Assembly (NCBI RefSeq): GCF_028476545.1
Contig: NW_026731935.1
Coordinates: forward strand, 331,501-395,500
Reading direction: 5' to 3'
DNA: 64,000 nucleotides
Origin: Physella acuta
Lineage: Eukaryota; Mollusca; Gastropoda; Physidae
Shown here one piece after another: positions 39,410 through 52,485 of this stretch. The notes below the pieces were generated by a model. The model was not told the origin of the DNA. It saw nothing but the letters and a program-made list of their open reading frames with translations, and made no database searches. Position 1 is the first letter of the stretch, and each line of letters opens with the position of its first letter. The translations under genes were made by a program, and so were the position numbers.

Positions 39410-42400
39410 TTATATAATATATATTAGTAGAATTTCTCACTAAATTTTAAATTAAACTATTTCATAATTTTGTAATTTAACCTATTTCATTGCAAAGTAC
39501 ATCGTGAATCATCAAACAACAGAAGTAATCGAGTCCTACTACAGTTTATAATCCAGGGTGTGGGATAATTGTTAGGGGGATATGTCTTACTGCAGTTTAT
39601 AGTCCAGGGTGTGGGATAATTGTAAGCGGGATACGTCCTACTGCAGTTTATGATCCGGGGTGTGGGATATATGTAAGGGGGATACGTCCTACTACAGTTT
39701 ATAATCCAGGGTGTGGGATAATTGTTAGGGGGATATGTCCTACTACAGTTTATAATCCAGGGAGTGGGATAATTGTTAGGGGGATATGTCTTACTGCAGT
39801 TTATAATTGACCGTGTGGGATAATTGTAAGGGGGATATGTCCTACTACAGTTTATAGTCCAGGGTGTAGGATAATTGTAAGGGGGATATGTCTTACTGCA
39901 GTTTATAATCCAGGGTGTGGGATAATTGTTAAGGGGATATGTCTTACTGCAGTTTATAGTCCAGGGTGTGGGATAATTGTAAGGGGGATATGTCTTACTG
40001 CAGTTTATAATCCAGGGTGTGGGATAATTGTAAGGGGGATATGTCTTACTGCAGTTTATGATCCAGGGTGTGGGATAATTGTTAAGGGGATATGTCTTAC
40101 TGCAGTTTATAATCCAGGGTGTGGGATAATTGTAAGGGGGATATGTCTTACTACAGTTTATAATCCAGGGTGTGGGATAATTGTAAGGGGGATATGTCCT
40201 ACTACAGTTTATAGTCCAGGGTGTGGGATAATTGTTACGGGGATATGTCTTACTGCAGTTTATAATTGACCGTGTGAGATAATTGTTAGGGGGATATGTC
40301 CTACTACAGTTTATAGTCCAGGGTGTGGGATAATTGTAAGCGGGATACGTCCTACTGCAGTTTATGATCCAGGGTGTGGGATATATGTAAGGGGGATACG
40401 TCCTACTACAGTTTATAATCCAGGGTGTGGGATAATTGTTAGGGGTATATGTCCTACTACAGTTTATAATCCAGGGTGTGGAATAATTGTTAGGGGGATA
40501 TGTCTTACTGCAGTTTATAATTGACCGTGTGAGATAATTGTTAGGGGTATATGTCTTACTGCAGTTTATGATCCAGGGTGTGGAATAATTGTTAGGGGGA
40601 TATGTCTTACTGCAGTTTATAATTGACCGTGTGAGATAATTGTTAGGGGGATATGTCCTACTACAGTTTATAATTGACCGTGTGGGATAATTGTAAGGGG
40701 GATATGTCTTACTGCAGTTTATGATCCAGGGTGTGGGATAATTGTTAGGGGGATATGTCTTACTGCAGTTTATAGTCCAGGGTGTGGGATAATTGTAAGC
40801 GGGATACGTCCTACTGCAGTTTATGATCCAGGGTGTGGGATATATGTAAGGGGGATACGTCCTACTACAGTTTATAATCCAGGGTGTGGGATAATTGTTA
40901 GGGGGATATGTCCTACTACAGTTTATAATCCAGGGTGTGGGATAATTGTTAGGGGGATATGTCCTACTACAGTTTATAATCCAGGGTGTGGGATAATTGT
41001 TAGGGGGATATGTCCTACTACAGTTTATAATCCAGGGTGTGGGATAATTGTTAGGGGGATATGTCTTACTGCAGTTTATAATCCAGGGTGTGGGATAATT
41101 GTAAGGGGGATATGTCTTACTGCAGTTTATAATTGACCGTGTGGGATAATTGTTAGGGGGATATGTCCTACTACAGTTTATAATCCAGGGTGTAGGATAA
41201 TTGTAAGGGGGATATGTCTTACTGCAGTTTATAATTGACCGTGTGGGATAATTGTTAGGGGGATATGTCCTACTACAGTTTATAGTCCAGGGTGTAGGAT
41301 AATTGTAAGGGGATATGTCCTACTGCAGTTTATGATCCAGGGTGTAGGATAATTGTAAGGGGGATATGTCTTACTGCAGCTTATAATTGACCGTGTGGGA
41401 TAATTGTAAGGGGGATATGTCTTACTACAGTTTATGATCCAGGGTGTGCGATAATTGTTAGGGGGATATGTCTTACTACAGTTTATGATCCAGGGTGTGG
41501 GATAATTGTTAGGGGGATATGTCTTACTGCAGTTTATGATCCAGGGTGTGGGATAATTGTTAGGGGGATATGTCTTACTGCAGTTTGTAATCCAGGGTGT
41601 GGGATAATTGTTAGGGGGATATGTCCTACTACAGTTTGTAATTGACCGTGTGGGATAATTGTTAGGGGGATATGTCCTACTACAGTTTATAATCCAGGGT
41701 AGGGTCCGGGGAGGTGGGGTCATTGACATCGCTAATTGATCTGGAGATAAGGACGATGGAAACATGACCAGTTGTTAATGGGGAGGGGAATCACGTCATG
41801 TTGCTGTTTTAACTAGCTCCTACCCCATTGAGTAACTTTACGTAACACCTCTATAGGCTACATCACATCCATTCAGTAACTTTACGTAACATCTCTATAG
41901 GCTACATCACATCCATTGAGTAACTTTACGTAACATCTCTATAAGCTACATCACATCCATTGAGTAACTTTATGTAACATCTCTATAGGCTACATCACAT
42001 CCCTTGAGTAACTTTACGTAACATCTCTATAGGCTACATCACATCCATTGAGTAACTTTACGTAACATCTCTATAGGCTACATCACATACATTGAGTAAC
42101 TTTACGTAACATCTCTATAGGCTACATCACATCCATTGAGTAACTTTACGTAACATCTCTATAGGCTACATCACATCCATTGAGTAACTTTACGTAACAT
42201 CTCTATAGGCTACATCACATCCATTGAGTAACTTTACGTAACATCTCTATAGGCTACATCACATCCCTTGAGTAACTTTACGTAACATCTCTATAGGCTA
42301 CATCACATCCATTGAGTAACTTTACGTAACATCTCTATATGCTACATCACATCCATTGAGTAACTTTACGTGACATCTCTATAGGCTACATCACATCCAT

Positions 42401-45400
42401 TGAGTAACTTTACGTAACATCTCTATAGGCTACATCACATCCCTTGAGTAACTTTACGTAACATCTCTATAGGCTACATCACATCCATTGAGTAACTTTA
42501 CGTAACATCTCTATAGGCTACATCACATCTATTGAGTAACTTTACGTAACATCTCTATAGGCTACATCACATCCCTTGAGTAACTTTACGTAACATCTCT
42601 ATAGGCTACATCACATCCATTGAGTAACTTTACGTTACATCTCTATAGGCTCAATCACATCCATTGAGTAACTTTACGTAACATCTCTATAGGCTACATC
42701 ACATCTATTGAGTAACTTTACGTAACATCTCTATAGGCTACATCACATCCCTTGAGTAACTTTACGTAACATCTCTATAGGCTACATCACATCCCTTGAG
42801 TAACTTTACGTAACATCTCTATAGGCTACATCACATCCATTGAGTAACTTTACGTAACATCTCTATAGGCTACATCACATCCATTGAGTAACTTTACGTA
42901 ACATCTCTATAGGCTACATCACATCCCTTGAGTAACTTTACGTAACATCTCTATAGGCTACATCACATCCATTGAGTAACTTTACGTAACATCTCTATAG
43001 GCTACATCACATCCCTTGAGTAACTTTACGTAACATCTCTATAGGCTACATCACATCCCTTGAGTAACTTTACGTAACATCTCTATAGGCTACATCACAT
43101 CCATTGAGTAACTTTACGTAACATCTCTATAGGCTACATCACATCTATTGAGTAACTTTACGTAACATCTCTATAGGCTACATCACATCCCTTGAGTAAC
43201 TTTACGTAACATCTCTATAGGCTACATCACATCCCTTGAGTAACTTTACGTAACATCTTATAGCAGAGTTTCTTTCAAGCACCCCCCCCCCCCCAACCCG
43301 AAGAAAGTCTACCGCCCCCTCGAACGAAATGGAATTTATATAGAAAATATATACTTTTGACATTGTCCGCCCCCCCCCCCCCCCCCTCCCCCCGGAAATC
43401 GTTTTCCAACACGGGAAAAGTCACTAAAATCCTGCTAGCTAGAATATTTATAACAAATTAAGGTTATAAAATTGTAATATCAGTCTCTTAAACGAGGCAT
43501 TTCTCGCTACATTTTTAAGAAATCCGTACCTTATCGAGGTAAATTTGACATGAGACCGACGTTATGTACACACGGGACCTGAGGCCGACGTTACGTACAC
43601 ACGGGACCTGAGGCCGACGTTATTTACACACGGCACCTAAGGCCGACGTTATATACACACGGGACCTGAGGCCGACGTTATGTACACACGGGACCTGAGG
43701 CCGACGTTATGTACACACGGGACCTGAGGCCGACGTTATTTACACACGGGACCTGAGGCCGACGTTCCGTACACACGGGACCTGAGGCCGACGTTATGTA
43801 CACACGGGACCTGAGGCCAACGTTACGTACACACGGGACCTGAGGCCGACGTTACGTACACACGGGACCTGAGGCCGAAGTTACGTACACACGGGACCTG
43901 AGGCCGACGTTACGTACACACGGGACCTGAGGCCGACGTTATGTACACACGGGACCTGAGGCCGACGTTATGTACACACGGGACCTGAGGCTGACGTTAA
44001 GGGCCGACGTTATGTACACACGGGACCTGAGGCCGACGTTATGTACACACGGGACCTGAGGCCGACGTTACGTACACACGGGACCTGAGGCCGACGTTAT
44101 TTACACACGGGACCTAAGGCCGACGTTATATACACACGGGACCTGAGGCCGACGTTATTTACACACGGGACCTGAGGCCGACGTTCCGTACACACGGGAC
44201 CTGAGGCCGACGTTACGTACACACAGGACCTGAGGCCGACGTTACGTACACACGGGACCTGAGGCCGACGTTACGTACACACGGGACCTGAGGCCAACGT
44301 TACGTACATACGGGACCTGAGGCCGACGTTACGTACACACGGGACCTGAGGCCGACGTTACGTACACACGGGACCTAAGGCCGACGTTACGTACACACGG
44401 GACCTGAGGCCGACGTTACGTACACACGGGACCTGAGGCCGACTTTATGTAAACACGGGACCTGAGGCCGACGTTATGTAAACACGGGACCTGAGGCCGA
44501 CGTTATGTAAACACGGGACCTGAGGCCGACGTTATGTACACACGGGACCTGAGGCCGACGTTAATGGCCGACGTAATGTACACACGGAATCTGAGGCCGA
44601 CGTTCCGTACACACGGGACCTGAGGCCGACGTTACGTACACACGGGACCTAAGGCCGACGTTACGTACACACGGGACCTGAGGCCGACGTTACGTACACA
44701 CGGGACCTGAGGCCGACTTTATGTAAACACGGGACCTGAGGCCGACGTTATGTAAACACGGGACCTGAGGCCGACGTTATGTAAACACGGGACCTGAGGC
44801 CGACGTTATGTAAACACGGGATCTGAGGCCGACGTTACGTACACACGGGACCTGAGGCCGACGTTATGTACACACGGGACCTGAGGCCGATGTCCCATAT
44901 AAATATAGCTAGATCAGAATATCTGCCATTTGTGTATACTTTTGAAATACATACTTATGCAGAAAACATTTTCTGTTTAACGTTAATGTATGAACACAAT
45001 TTTTTATAAGACGTTAATAAAATTAATGAAGACATATTTTGATGTAAGAAAATAAAATACACAAGTAAAATAAAAGTCGAGAACGAATGCTTTTATTTTT
45101 AATACATGGCGTCAGTAGAAATGGAATACGTTGCCAATTGAAACGTTAATTGCAGTATTTAGTCAAATTTCTTGTCGGCGTTATTGTTATCATTTTTTAA
45201 TAGGCAGATCTTCCAAGTTGATTATTTGATGAATTAGTTACTGGTAAAGTAGAATCTGTCAGCTAATAGTGTTTTGCTAAACTATTTCGTCTCCTAAATA
45301 TTTCCAATAATCCTTTACTTCTTAGCCATGAAACAGGTTACATTAGAATACAATAATACAATTTTATTAAAAATAAATATTTATTTAAAAAAATGTTTAG

Positions 45401-45962
45401 TATAATTTTACTTCAGGATGAAGAGTGGCCTCCCTTCAAAATTCCACCGGAGAGTTAAGTTCTAAAATACATTTACAAAACATGAAACGTGTCATCCTTG
45501 GAGAGACGACAGGTGCCAACCAACCTGCACCCATTTTGTTAAAATAAAAATATTTTCAAACATAGATGGTCCGCAGTTTGAAACCCCAATATACACTAAT
45601 GGATGTAATTATTTCACATCAGATGTTAATAATTTATTCATTTATACATATTTTTTCTAGGTTCAAAAAGTGTTTTCGATACGGCACGTTTGGCAAATAT
45701 TCCTCTTCGAGATTTTGAAGTAATTAATGTTTTTATTCAGAAAATTATGTCAGATCAATTCACAGGTCATTAAGAAATCTTTTTTTTTTGTCGGCAAAAA
45801 ATAATAAATAAATAAATAAATAAAAAGGAAACAATGATTGAAAACATAAATATCAATGAATACCAGTTTTTTTTAACTGTACTCTTATAGCAATAAATCA
45901 ATTTCGGAATTAAAATAAATTAATAAAATCAGGAAATTGATGTTAGTCTGGTTATGGGGAAG

Positions 45963-46018
<56 letters not shown>

Positions 46019-46292
46019 CATGAACCATCGATCTATTTCTATTGACATTTATAAGACACTTGGCAGTAATGGTAAACAATCCAATTATAATTTTAACCAG
46101 TGCTTATATTTTCACGGCTGTTTCTGGTGCTAATATTCACTTATAACCAGGCTAATACTCACCTGTAGCCAGTGCTAATGTTTTCACAAAACACCAAGTG
46201 ACGCACATTCAACCTTTCATAAACAAATAAAGCATAGCACTTACCATAGTGGCTTTAGCAGCAATGTGACTTCGCTTTTTACTTGAGTCCAT
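30851..46292 (-). CDS. Unrecognised 361-aa protein gene with a chain of microexons
   Basis: Exons on the minus strand: 46245-46292, 37727-38184, 37274-37449, 36017-36030 (14 nt), 32870-32885 (16 nt), 32482-32508, 31911-31937 and 31439-31465 (27 nt each), 30851-31143. They sum to 1086 nt. All junctions are GT-AG and the frame stays open across every one, which supports the model. The ATG follows a TTCTTAG acceptor. The N-terminus is basic (MDSSKKRSHIAAKATM). Next is a long Ser/Thr-rich, probably disordered region. Then comes the best candidate folded part (FEDSFYLTLGEYMFKQL, ATQTDWTWRYMAERWRNAK). The two 27-nt cassettes encode GRAKASNIE and SRAKAANIE. The C-terminus has YDPQEYFRQRAQRV, a lysine run and an acidic Ser-rich tail. 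I see no signal peptide or membrane segment and do not recognise the family. The second exon's donor (37727) is chosen for phase; GTAAGG at 37731 would break the frame. Confidence 0.75.
31720..31845. repeat. 28-bp minisatellite, 4 copies
   Basis: Units of the form TTTGACGTCTACTGGTCTTT followed by TAGCCTAA. The same unit occurs at 32,093-32,410. It is intronic in the microexon gene. Confidence 0.9.
31735..32663. repeat. Tandem segmental duplication carrying a 27-nt microexon
   Basis: Blocks 31735-32092 and 32306-32663 (offset 571 bp) match almost base for base. They run from the end of the 28-bp minisatellite through the exon (31911-31937 / 32482-32508), TATACCAAGTGTAGACAG and ATATATATAATGTATAATG. 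Differences in the exon are few (GCT GCA against GCT TCA). Both copies keep the acceptor, donor and phase. Confidence 0.93.
32093..32410. repeat. 28-bp minisatellite, about 11 copies
   Basis: Same unit as 31,720-31,845 with more variation (AACTTGACG, TAGCCCAAC). It separates the two segmental duplication blocks. Confidence 0.9.
32990..35835. repeat. 20-bp minisatellite, about 140 copies
   Basis: Unit CCTAACATGCTACCCTACAC with a few recurrent variants: CTACCC or CTATCC, CACCTA or CATCTA or CATTTA, and an occasional 6-bp insertion giving CACCTCTACCTAAC. Variant blocks recur in order, indicating local duplications. It lies in the intron between the 16-nt and 14-nt microexons. Confidence 0.97.
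36230..37255. repeat. 27-bp minisatellite with a 233-bp higher-order duplication
   Basis: Unit about CGTAAGCCACCTAAACAACA plus TAAACAA. Blocks beginning at 36,315 and 36,548 repeat the same series of variants (…AAAATTACAACATAAACAGCG…AACCAGCGC…), so a 233-bp segment was duplicated within the array. It lies in the intron immediately downstream of exon 3 of the microexon gene. Confidence 0.93.
37436..37610. repeat. 49-bp tandem repeat spanning a 3' splice site
   Basis: About 3.5 units of CTTCCATCCTACAAAGCCAG and GTAAATAAAGGAAAGTTAG. Each unit, read on the minus strand, contains ACCTGGCTTTG(T/A)AG and the first bases of the exon (GGATGGAAGATTTTGAA), so the acceptor of exon 3 (37449) is present several times in tandem. 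Confidence 0.9.
38185..39350. other. Intron with a GC-rich patch; no exon seen
   Basis: Part of the 8-kb first coding intron of the microexon gene. A CpG-rich patch at 38,700-38,800 (AGCGACGCGTAGC, GCCGCGCGCAGTGACGCG) stands out from the AT-rich surroundings and could be regulatory. 38,865-39,165 looks like an interspersed repeat, but I could not pair it with another copy in the window. Confidence 0.4.
39354..39415. repeat. (TA)n microsatellite
   Basis: About 50 bp of TA then a less regular AT stretch. The following AGAATTTCTCACTAAATTTT segment resembles 54,945-55,010, which also follows a TA tract. Confidence 0.9.
39530..41705. repeat. 51-bp minisatellite, about 42 copies
   Basis: Unit about ACAGTTTATAATCCAGGGTG, TGGGATAATTGTTAGGGGGA, TATGTCCTACT. 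Two alternative cores occur, ATCCAGGGTG and ATTGACCGTG, interspersed. The 51-bp period keeps one minus-strand frame open (41280-41765), but as a by-product of length divisible by three. Intron of the microexon gene. Confidence 0.97.
41850..43262. repeat. 44-bp minisatellite, about 32 copies
   Basis: Unit CATTGAGTAACTTTACGTAA, CATCTCTATAGGCTACATCA, CATC, very uniform with a CATCC(A/C)TTG polymorphism. Intronic. Confidence 0.97.
43263..43545. repeat. C-rich Helitron B-related remnant
   Basis: Contains TTTCTTTCAAGCACCCCC, GTCTACCG.CCC, AACGAAAT and TTGTCCGCCCCC, the same order as the C-rich block in the minus-strand Helitron B copy (26,845-26,930). It is wedged between two minisatellite arrays. 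Confidence 0.5.
43545..44893. repeat. 29-bp minisatellite, about 46 copies
   Basis: Unit GACGTTATGTACACACGGGA plus CCTGAGGCC. Variable positions are ACGT(A/T)(C/T)GTA and GTAAACAC. Two places carry the same partial-unit insertion (GACGTTAAGGGCC and GACGTTAATGGCC). GC-rich relative to its surroundings; intronic. Confidence 0.97.
44900..46230. other. AT-rich intron; no gene seen except a TA tract
   Basis: Nothing recognisable from 44,900 to 45,960. A (TA)n tract lies at 45,965-46,013, followed by a few degenerate copies of a CCAGTGCTAATATTTTCAC word (46,098-46,190). Confidence 0.5.
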
Positions 46293-46389
46293 TTTGTAGC
46301 TAAGAAAATGTAATATCTCTCTATACGAAATATATTACTTTTTTAATTTAGTGTCTATATGCAAATATGGAGGTTTGTGAAAAATATCA

Positions 46390-46690
46390 CATAAATCTAA
46401 ATATAGCTCTAAACTTAGCACTAACCACAACCAACCACAACAAACACACGAACGCAAACGTAACGCAAACAATAACGCAAATGGAAACATAAACTTAATG
46501 CAAACACAAGTACAAATAGAGACGCAATTATATTTAAGAGAACAAACGTAACACAAACATATACTTAAACACGAACGCAAACACAGACATAAACACAAAG
46601 ACAAACAGAAAAGCAAAAACACGCAAACGCAAATTGACAGACAAACAAACGTTAACAAAAACCCAAACAATAACGCAAATGGAAACAATC
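46390..46690 (-). repeat. Helitron-like CAAACGCAAACA degenerate tandem region
   Basis: Degenerate (ACGCAAAC/ACACAAAC) repeat. It is the complement of the GTTTGCGTTTGTG region carried near the 3' ends of the Helitrons at 50,340-50,720. Ends are not identifiable. It lies in the 5' UTR intron of the microexon gene. Confidence 0.5.
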
Positions 46691-47045
46691 TTAAACACAG
46701 AATTCATTTAATAACAACGGCTTCTAAACTTTTATTGATCAATAATAATAACTAGTAAACAGTACAGTCAGTATATAAAATGAATTAAATAAATAAAAGG
46801 TAGTATTTAAAATACTTTTAATCATCAACTTAGATCTTAGTACAAAAAAATGAACACCTTAAAACTATTATATAACGGCGATCAAGTCAAGTTTTTTTTA
46901 CTTTGTGCATGTCTTCCACAAACATACATTATGTATACCCGAAACAATAGAAAACTTTTCTCCCCCTAGCTTCTTTCACCCTATATAACAATTAGACTCA
47001 ATAGATGTACGACAGGGCAAAATCTGACTGTGATCAGTTGAATTA

Positions 47046-47268
47046 AAGAAAATAACACACAAGTTCATTAAAGAAATGTACCCAGCAACCCTTGAATTAG
47101 AGAAAATAACACACAAGTTCATTAAAGAAATGTACCCAGCAACCCTTGAATTAGAGAAAATAACACACAAGTTCATTAAAGAAATGTACCCAGCAACCCT
47201 TGAATTAGAGAAAATAACACACAAGTTCATTAAAGAAATGTACCCAGCAACCCTTGAATTAGAGAATA
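47046..47268. repeat. 54-bp tandem repeat, 4 nearly identical copies
   Basis: Unit AAAATAACACACAAGTTCAT, TAAAGAAATGTACCCAGCAA, CCCTTGAATTAGAG. The period of 18 codons keeps a plus-strand frame open with the repeated peptide MYPATLELEKITHKFIKE. Near-identity indicates recent expansion. I see no gene context for it. Confidence 0.95.
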
Positions 47269-47788
47269 CTTAGATGACTCGGATGAAGAAGCTAATGAAA
47301 TGAGATTGATGACCAGCTTGCAAAACGTGGGGGACATTCAAAACAGCCAGAAATATTGCTACACCAGAAAGACATGCGAACAATAACATAACTAATATTT
47401 CTGGAGAAGACTCAGCAGTTGGTCTGCGATGTTGGTCTTGTTATCTGATTCATACAATGTAATCATTTTCTTAACAAAGAATAGCGTAACAGGATAAGTC
47501 AGTCAATAAGAAATAGTAATGAAGTCTCGATAAAATACTCGATATTTATTGACTTTCCAATTTTTACACTACGACATTGCAACTTAAGAGACAACATTGT
47601 TGTAACATTTGAAGCAGTAGGTTATCATTCATACACATAGAATTTTTGGCTGTTTTATTTAAACAAACCAAACGTTCAACGTCGAACATATTTGATAGAA
47701 ACTGTTATTCGTTTTAATTAGGTTTGATGACTTTACAGTATTTCAGTTAATAATTATGTTTTTACTGGCTATATTAATAATTGAGTAG

Positions 47789-47925
47789 AACTCTATATCC
47801 TTTTTATAATTATGATTTTACTGACTGTATTAATATTTTAGGCTATCCTTTTTATATTTATGATTTTACTGACTATGTTAATATTTTAGTTTATCCTTTT
47901 TATATTTATGATTTTACTGTAAAAG
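47789..47925. repeat. About 48-bp tandem repeat, 3 copies
   Basis: Units built on CCTTTTTATATTTATGATTT then TACTGACTATGTTAATATTT. AT-rich, lies upstream (minus sense) of the microexon gene's first coding exon. Confidence 0.85.
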
Positions 47926-48100
47926 CCGTCTACACAACCACGTCAATCCTGCTAGTAAAAATGATGGGTCGTGCATGATGTCATATTAGTTTCTCACGAT
48001 ATCGTCTTAAAAAATGACACCTCTAACAACTGGTGCTAAGGTAAGTTCCAGGTACTAACTACCGAAGGTAACGATGAAAAGAAAAGAAAACACAATTTAC

Positions 48101-48180
48101 CTTGATGTGTCCACACGTCAGTTTTAGTGTAGTGTCCGAGGGGGTCAGTCTGTCTCAGGCTGTAGAAGGGTAGCTTTTGG
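48101..48180 (-). promoter_or_regulatory. Possible 5' UTR exon and promoter side of the microexon gene
   Basis: On the minus strand, GTGGACACATCAAG is followed by a donor GTAAATTG at 48100. Since the first coding exon (46292) starts right after an acceptor, a noncoding exon upstream is needed, and this is the best candidate. The transcription start is not defined. Confidence 0.3.
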
Positions 48181-48244
48181 AGACATTTGACAAACCAAAA
48201 CGTCCATCACGATTGTAATAAATTATAGACTTGTTAACTTATTA

Positions 48245-48620
48245 TACTCTAACTAGCGATCCAGTCCCGCGCGCTAGGGTCAACGCGAAGATGCGCAACG
48301 GAAAACTGCGCACAAAAAAAAGTGCGCAAGGGCATTTTTTCCCCCTTAAATCGAGCATTTATAGACATTAGTAACGAATTACCACATGTATATTGTATCA
48401 TAATAAAGCACTTTTCACGAAATATGACAAAACTGAAGAGTAGGCCTATGTGTATAAATAGTTTGTATTTGTGCATTTTTTCTGTTTGCGCATCTTTCTG
48501 GGAACCGTCCCTATTGTATTGTACTCTTTAAAAAAATGTAGGTGCCATTGTGCTCGCGCCAATTCGCACCCTGCCGGGGCACAGCCCCTCGAAAATTGCA
48601 AGTTTTTTTTTTTCGCGAAG
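48245..48620 (-). repeat. Helitron-like fragment, minus orientation
   Basis: In reverse complement it has a GCACCCTGCC-type GC island (48,560-48,580), a TTTGCGCATC…TCGCGTTGACC stretch and an end GGACTGGATCGCTAG followed by T, compatible with a Helitron CTAG terminus. The 5' end and a clean terminal hairpin were not found. Confidence 0.4.
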
Positions 48621-49037
48621 AAACTTTTCAAAGTAGGCCTATTTACTTTACTTTGAGAACTGTAGGCTTGATTTTGTTACATTATTTTTTTATGGACAGA
48701 GGGAAACAACACATGAATATTTTTGAAAAATAATCTAAACATGGTTAATTCTTCTGATTGTATAAAAGTCAATGATATTCTTTATTATTATTTAAGGGGC
48801 CCTCGGGGGGATATTGAAAGGTCCTTGGGTGGCCGAAACTGATTTTTTTTATTCCAATGAAACATTCCCCAGGGTGGTCTCATCAACTCTCCAAAAATTC
48901 AGTTGTAATTCATAAATGAAATCAAGTTTTTTGACGTCATAAAAAAGCTAGACCCTCGTCTAAAAACATTCACACACCCAGTGCCGGCGCCAGGTTATTT
49001 CGCGCCCTAGGAAAAACTTATTAAAATGCGCCCCCAT

Positions 49038-50831
<1,794 letters not shown>

Positions 50832-50837
50832 TATATA

Positions 50838-50891
<54 letters not shown>

Positions 50892-50894
<3 letters not shown>

Positions 50895-52111
50895 ATAATA
50901 TAACGCTGCTGGTAGTGTGTCAGTCCTTCCTTCCTTCTGTCACCGCTATAGCTTTTGGAATCATAAAAGTAAACATTCGCACCATGCTGTGCTTTTCAGT
51001 GCACCGCAGTGTCTTATTATAAGTATAAGAGTAGGGTTTGTTTATATAGCGGCATAGAGCTATTTTATAATTTCCACTGTTTGTACAATTTTGCATAACG
51101 TAAAGAGAATATTAAATACACGCACATTGCTAAAACATATTAAAAGGATCAATGTCAAATATAGTTTTCGTTAATATTCCTAGAAAAAGTGGATACATTT
51201 TAATAACATAATAACAGTACGGTAGAAAAATCAAATTAATGTAACTCTTTTCTAATTTTGACAAAGGAGGTAATTTAAAAATACATTAAACTCACGCTAA
51301 TAAAAAATGTGAATGCAAATATACGTTCGTCATAGAAGGAATTAGTGTTGCAATAATATAATTAGCAAAATGTGAATGCAAATTATTCGGATGTGTAAGA
51401 GGAAATTATTGTTAGAAAATTATAATTAGCATGGATTGATAAAAGGCAATCTCTTATTTATTTTATTCACTGAATGTAGGCCCTACTGTTTATTACTTAT
51501 AATTTTTAATCAACTATTCAGCACTATTATAGACGCGTCATCACGTTCATTAGGTGCGCATTGGTTTTAGTTATGAAACTCTATTGTAAATTTTTAAAAT
51601 TTAAAGTACTGGAAAAAAATGCGTGAATGGATAAAGTGAAATATTGTATATATTATAGATATTGCCTATTATTTATACTGTTTTCTAATTATTATTCTAT
51701 CTTTCGGGTTTTATAGGAGAGGCGTAGCGAGGGGGGGGGGGCATATGTCCCCGGGTGCCGACCTTGGGGGGCGCCAAAGTGGGTTGTAAAACATTTGCGA
51801 GGGGGGGGGGGGTGGTGGAAATCGAAGGTTTTAGGGCGGGGGGGGGGGAAAGGGGTGCAAATCGAAAGTTTGAGGGGGGTGCAAATCACCGGAAAGGGCG
51901 CGATTTGGCGCTACGGGCTAGACTGTGAGCAATATGCCTTTATGATTGCATTTAAATTGTGTTTATGTTATGAGTGTTGTGTTTGTTTTTTCGTGGTTTT
52001 TTTTTTTTTTTTTTTTTTTTGCGTTCGTTTGTGTTGTGTTTAGTTTTGTTCTGTTCCCAAGTTGGTACATTTAAAAAAGATTTACCGTGGCGGAGCACGG
52101 GATGCAGCTAG
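50892..52111 (+). mobile_element. Nonautonomous Helitron A2, copy 1
   Basis: Starts TCTATAATATAACGCTG, ends with stem CCGTG-GCGGAG-CACGG, GATGCAG and CTAG followed by T. Its body is about 90% alike to the copy at 53,581-54,851 over long stretches (TTATAAGTATAAGAGTAGGG, ACGTAAAGAGAATATTAAAT). It carries an embedded fragment of the AGAGGCGTAGCGAGG hAT MITE from about 51,718. No coding frame. Confidence 0.9.
51718..51890. mobile_element. hAT MITE fragment inside Helitron A2 copy 1
   Basis: Left end AGAGGCGTAGCGAGG followed by G-tracts, CCCCGGGTGCCGAC and TGGGGGGCGCC. The same insertion point (after GGGTTTTATA) holds a related fragment in copy 2 at 54,409. The right end is not identifiable. Confidence 0.65.
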
Positions 52112-52438
<327 letters not shown>

Positions 52439-52485
52439 GTTTCGCTGTCTCTCTATCTATCTATCTATCTGTCTGACAAGAACGC

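Noticed and set aside
41280-41765. 161-codon minus-strand frame with 17-residue repeats
   Set aside because: It is the 51-bp minisatellite read in one frame; the period is a multiple of three, so it stays open by construction.
32990-44893. CRISPR-like arrays
   Set aside because: Units are contiguous with no unique spacers, and the genome is eukaryotic; they are minisatellites.
45660-45770. Possible plus-strand exon (SKSVFDTARLANIP…)
   Set aside because: A 36-codon frame after a TTTTCTAG acceptor-like site, but there is no donor, no partner exon and no recognisable family.
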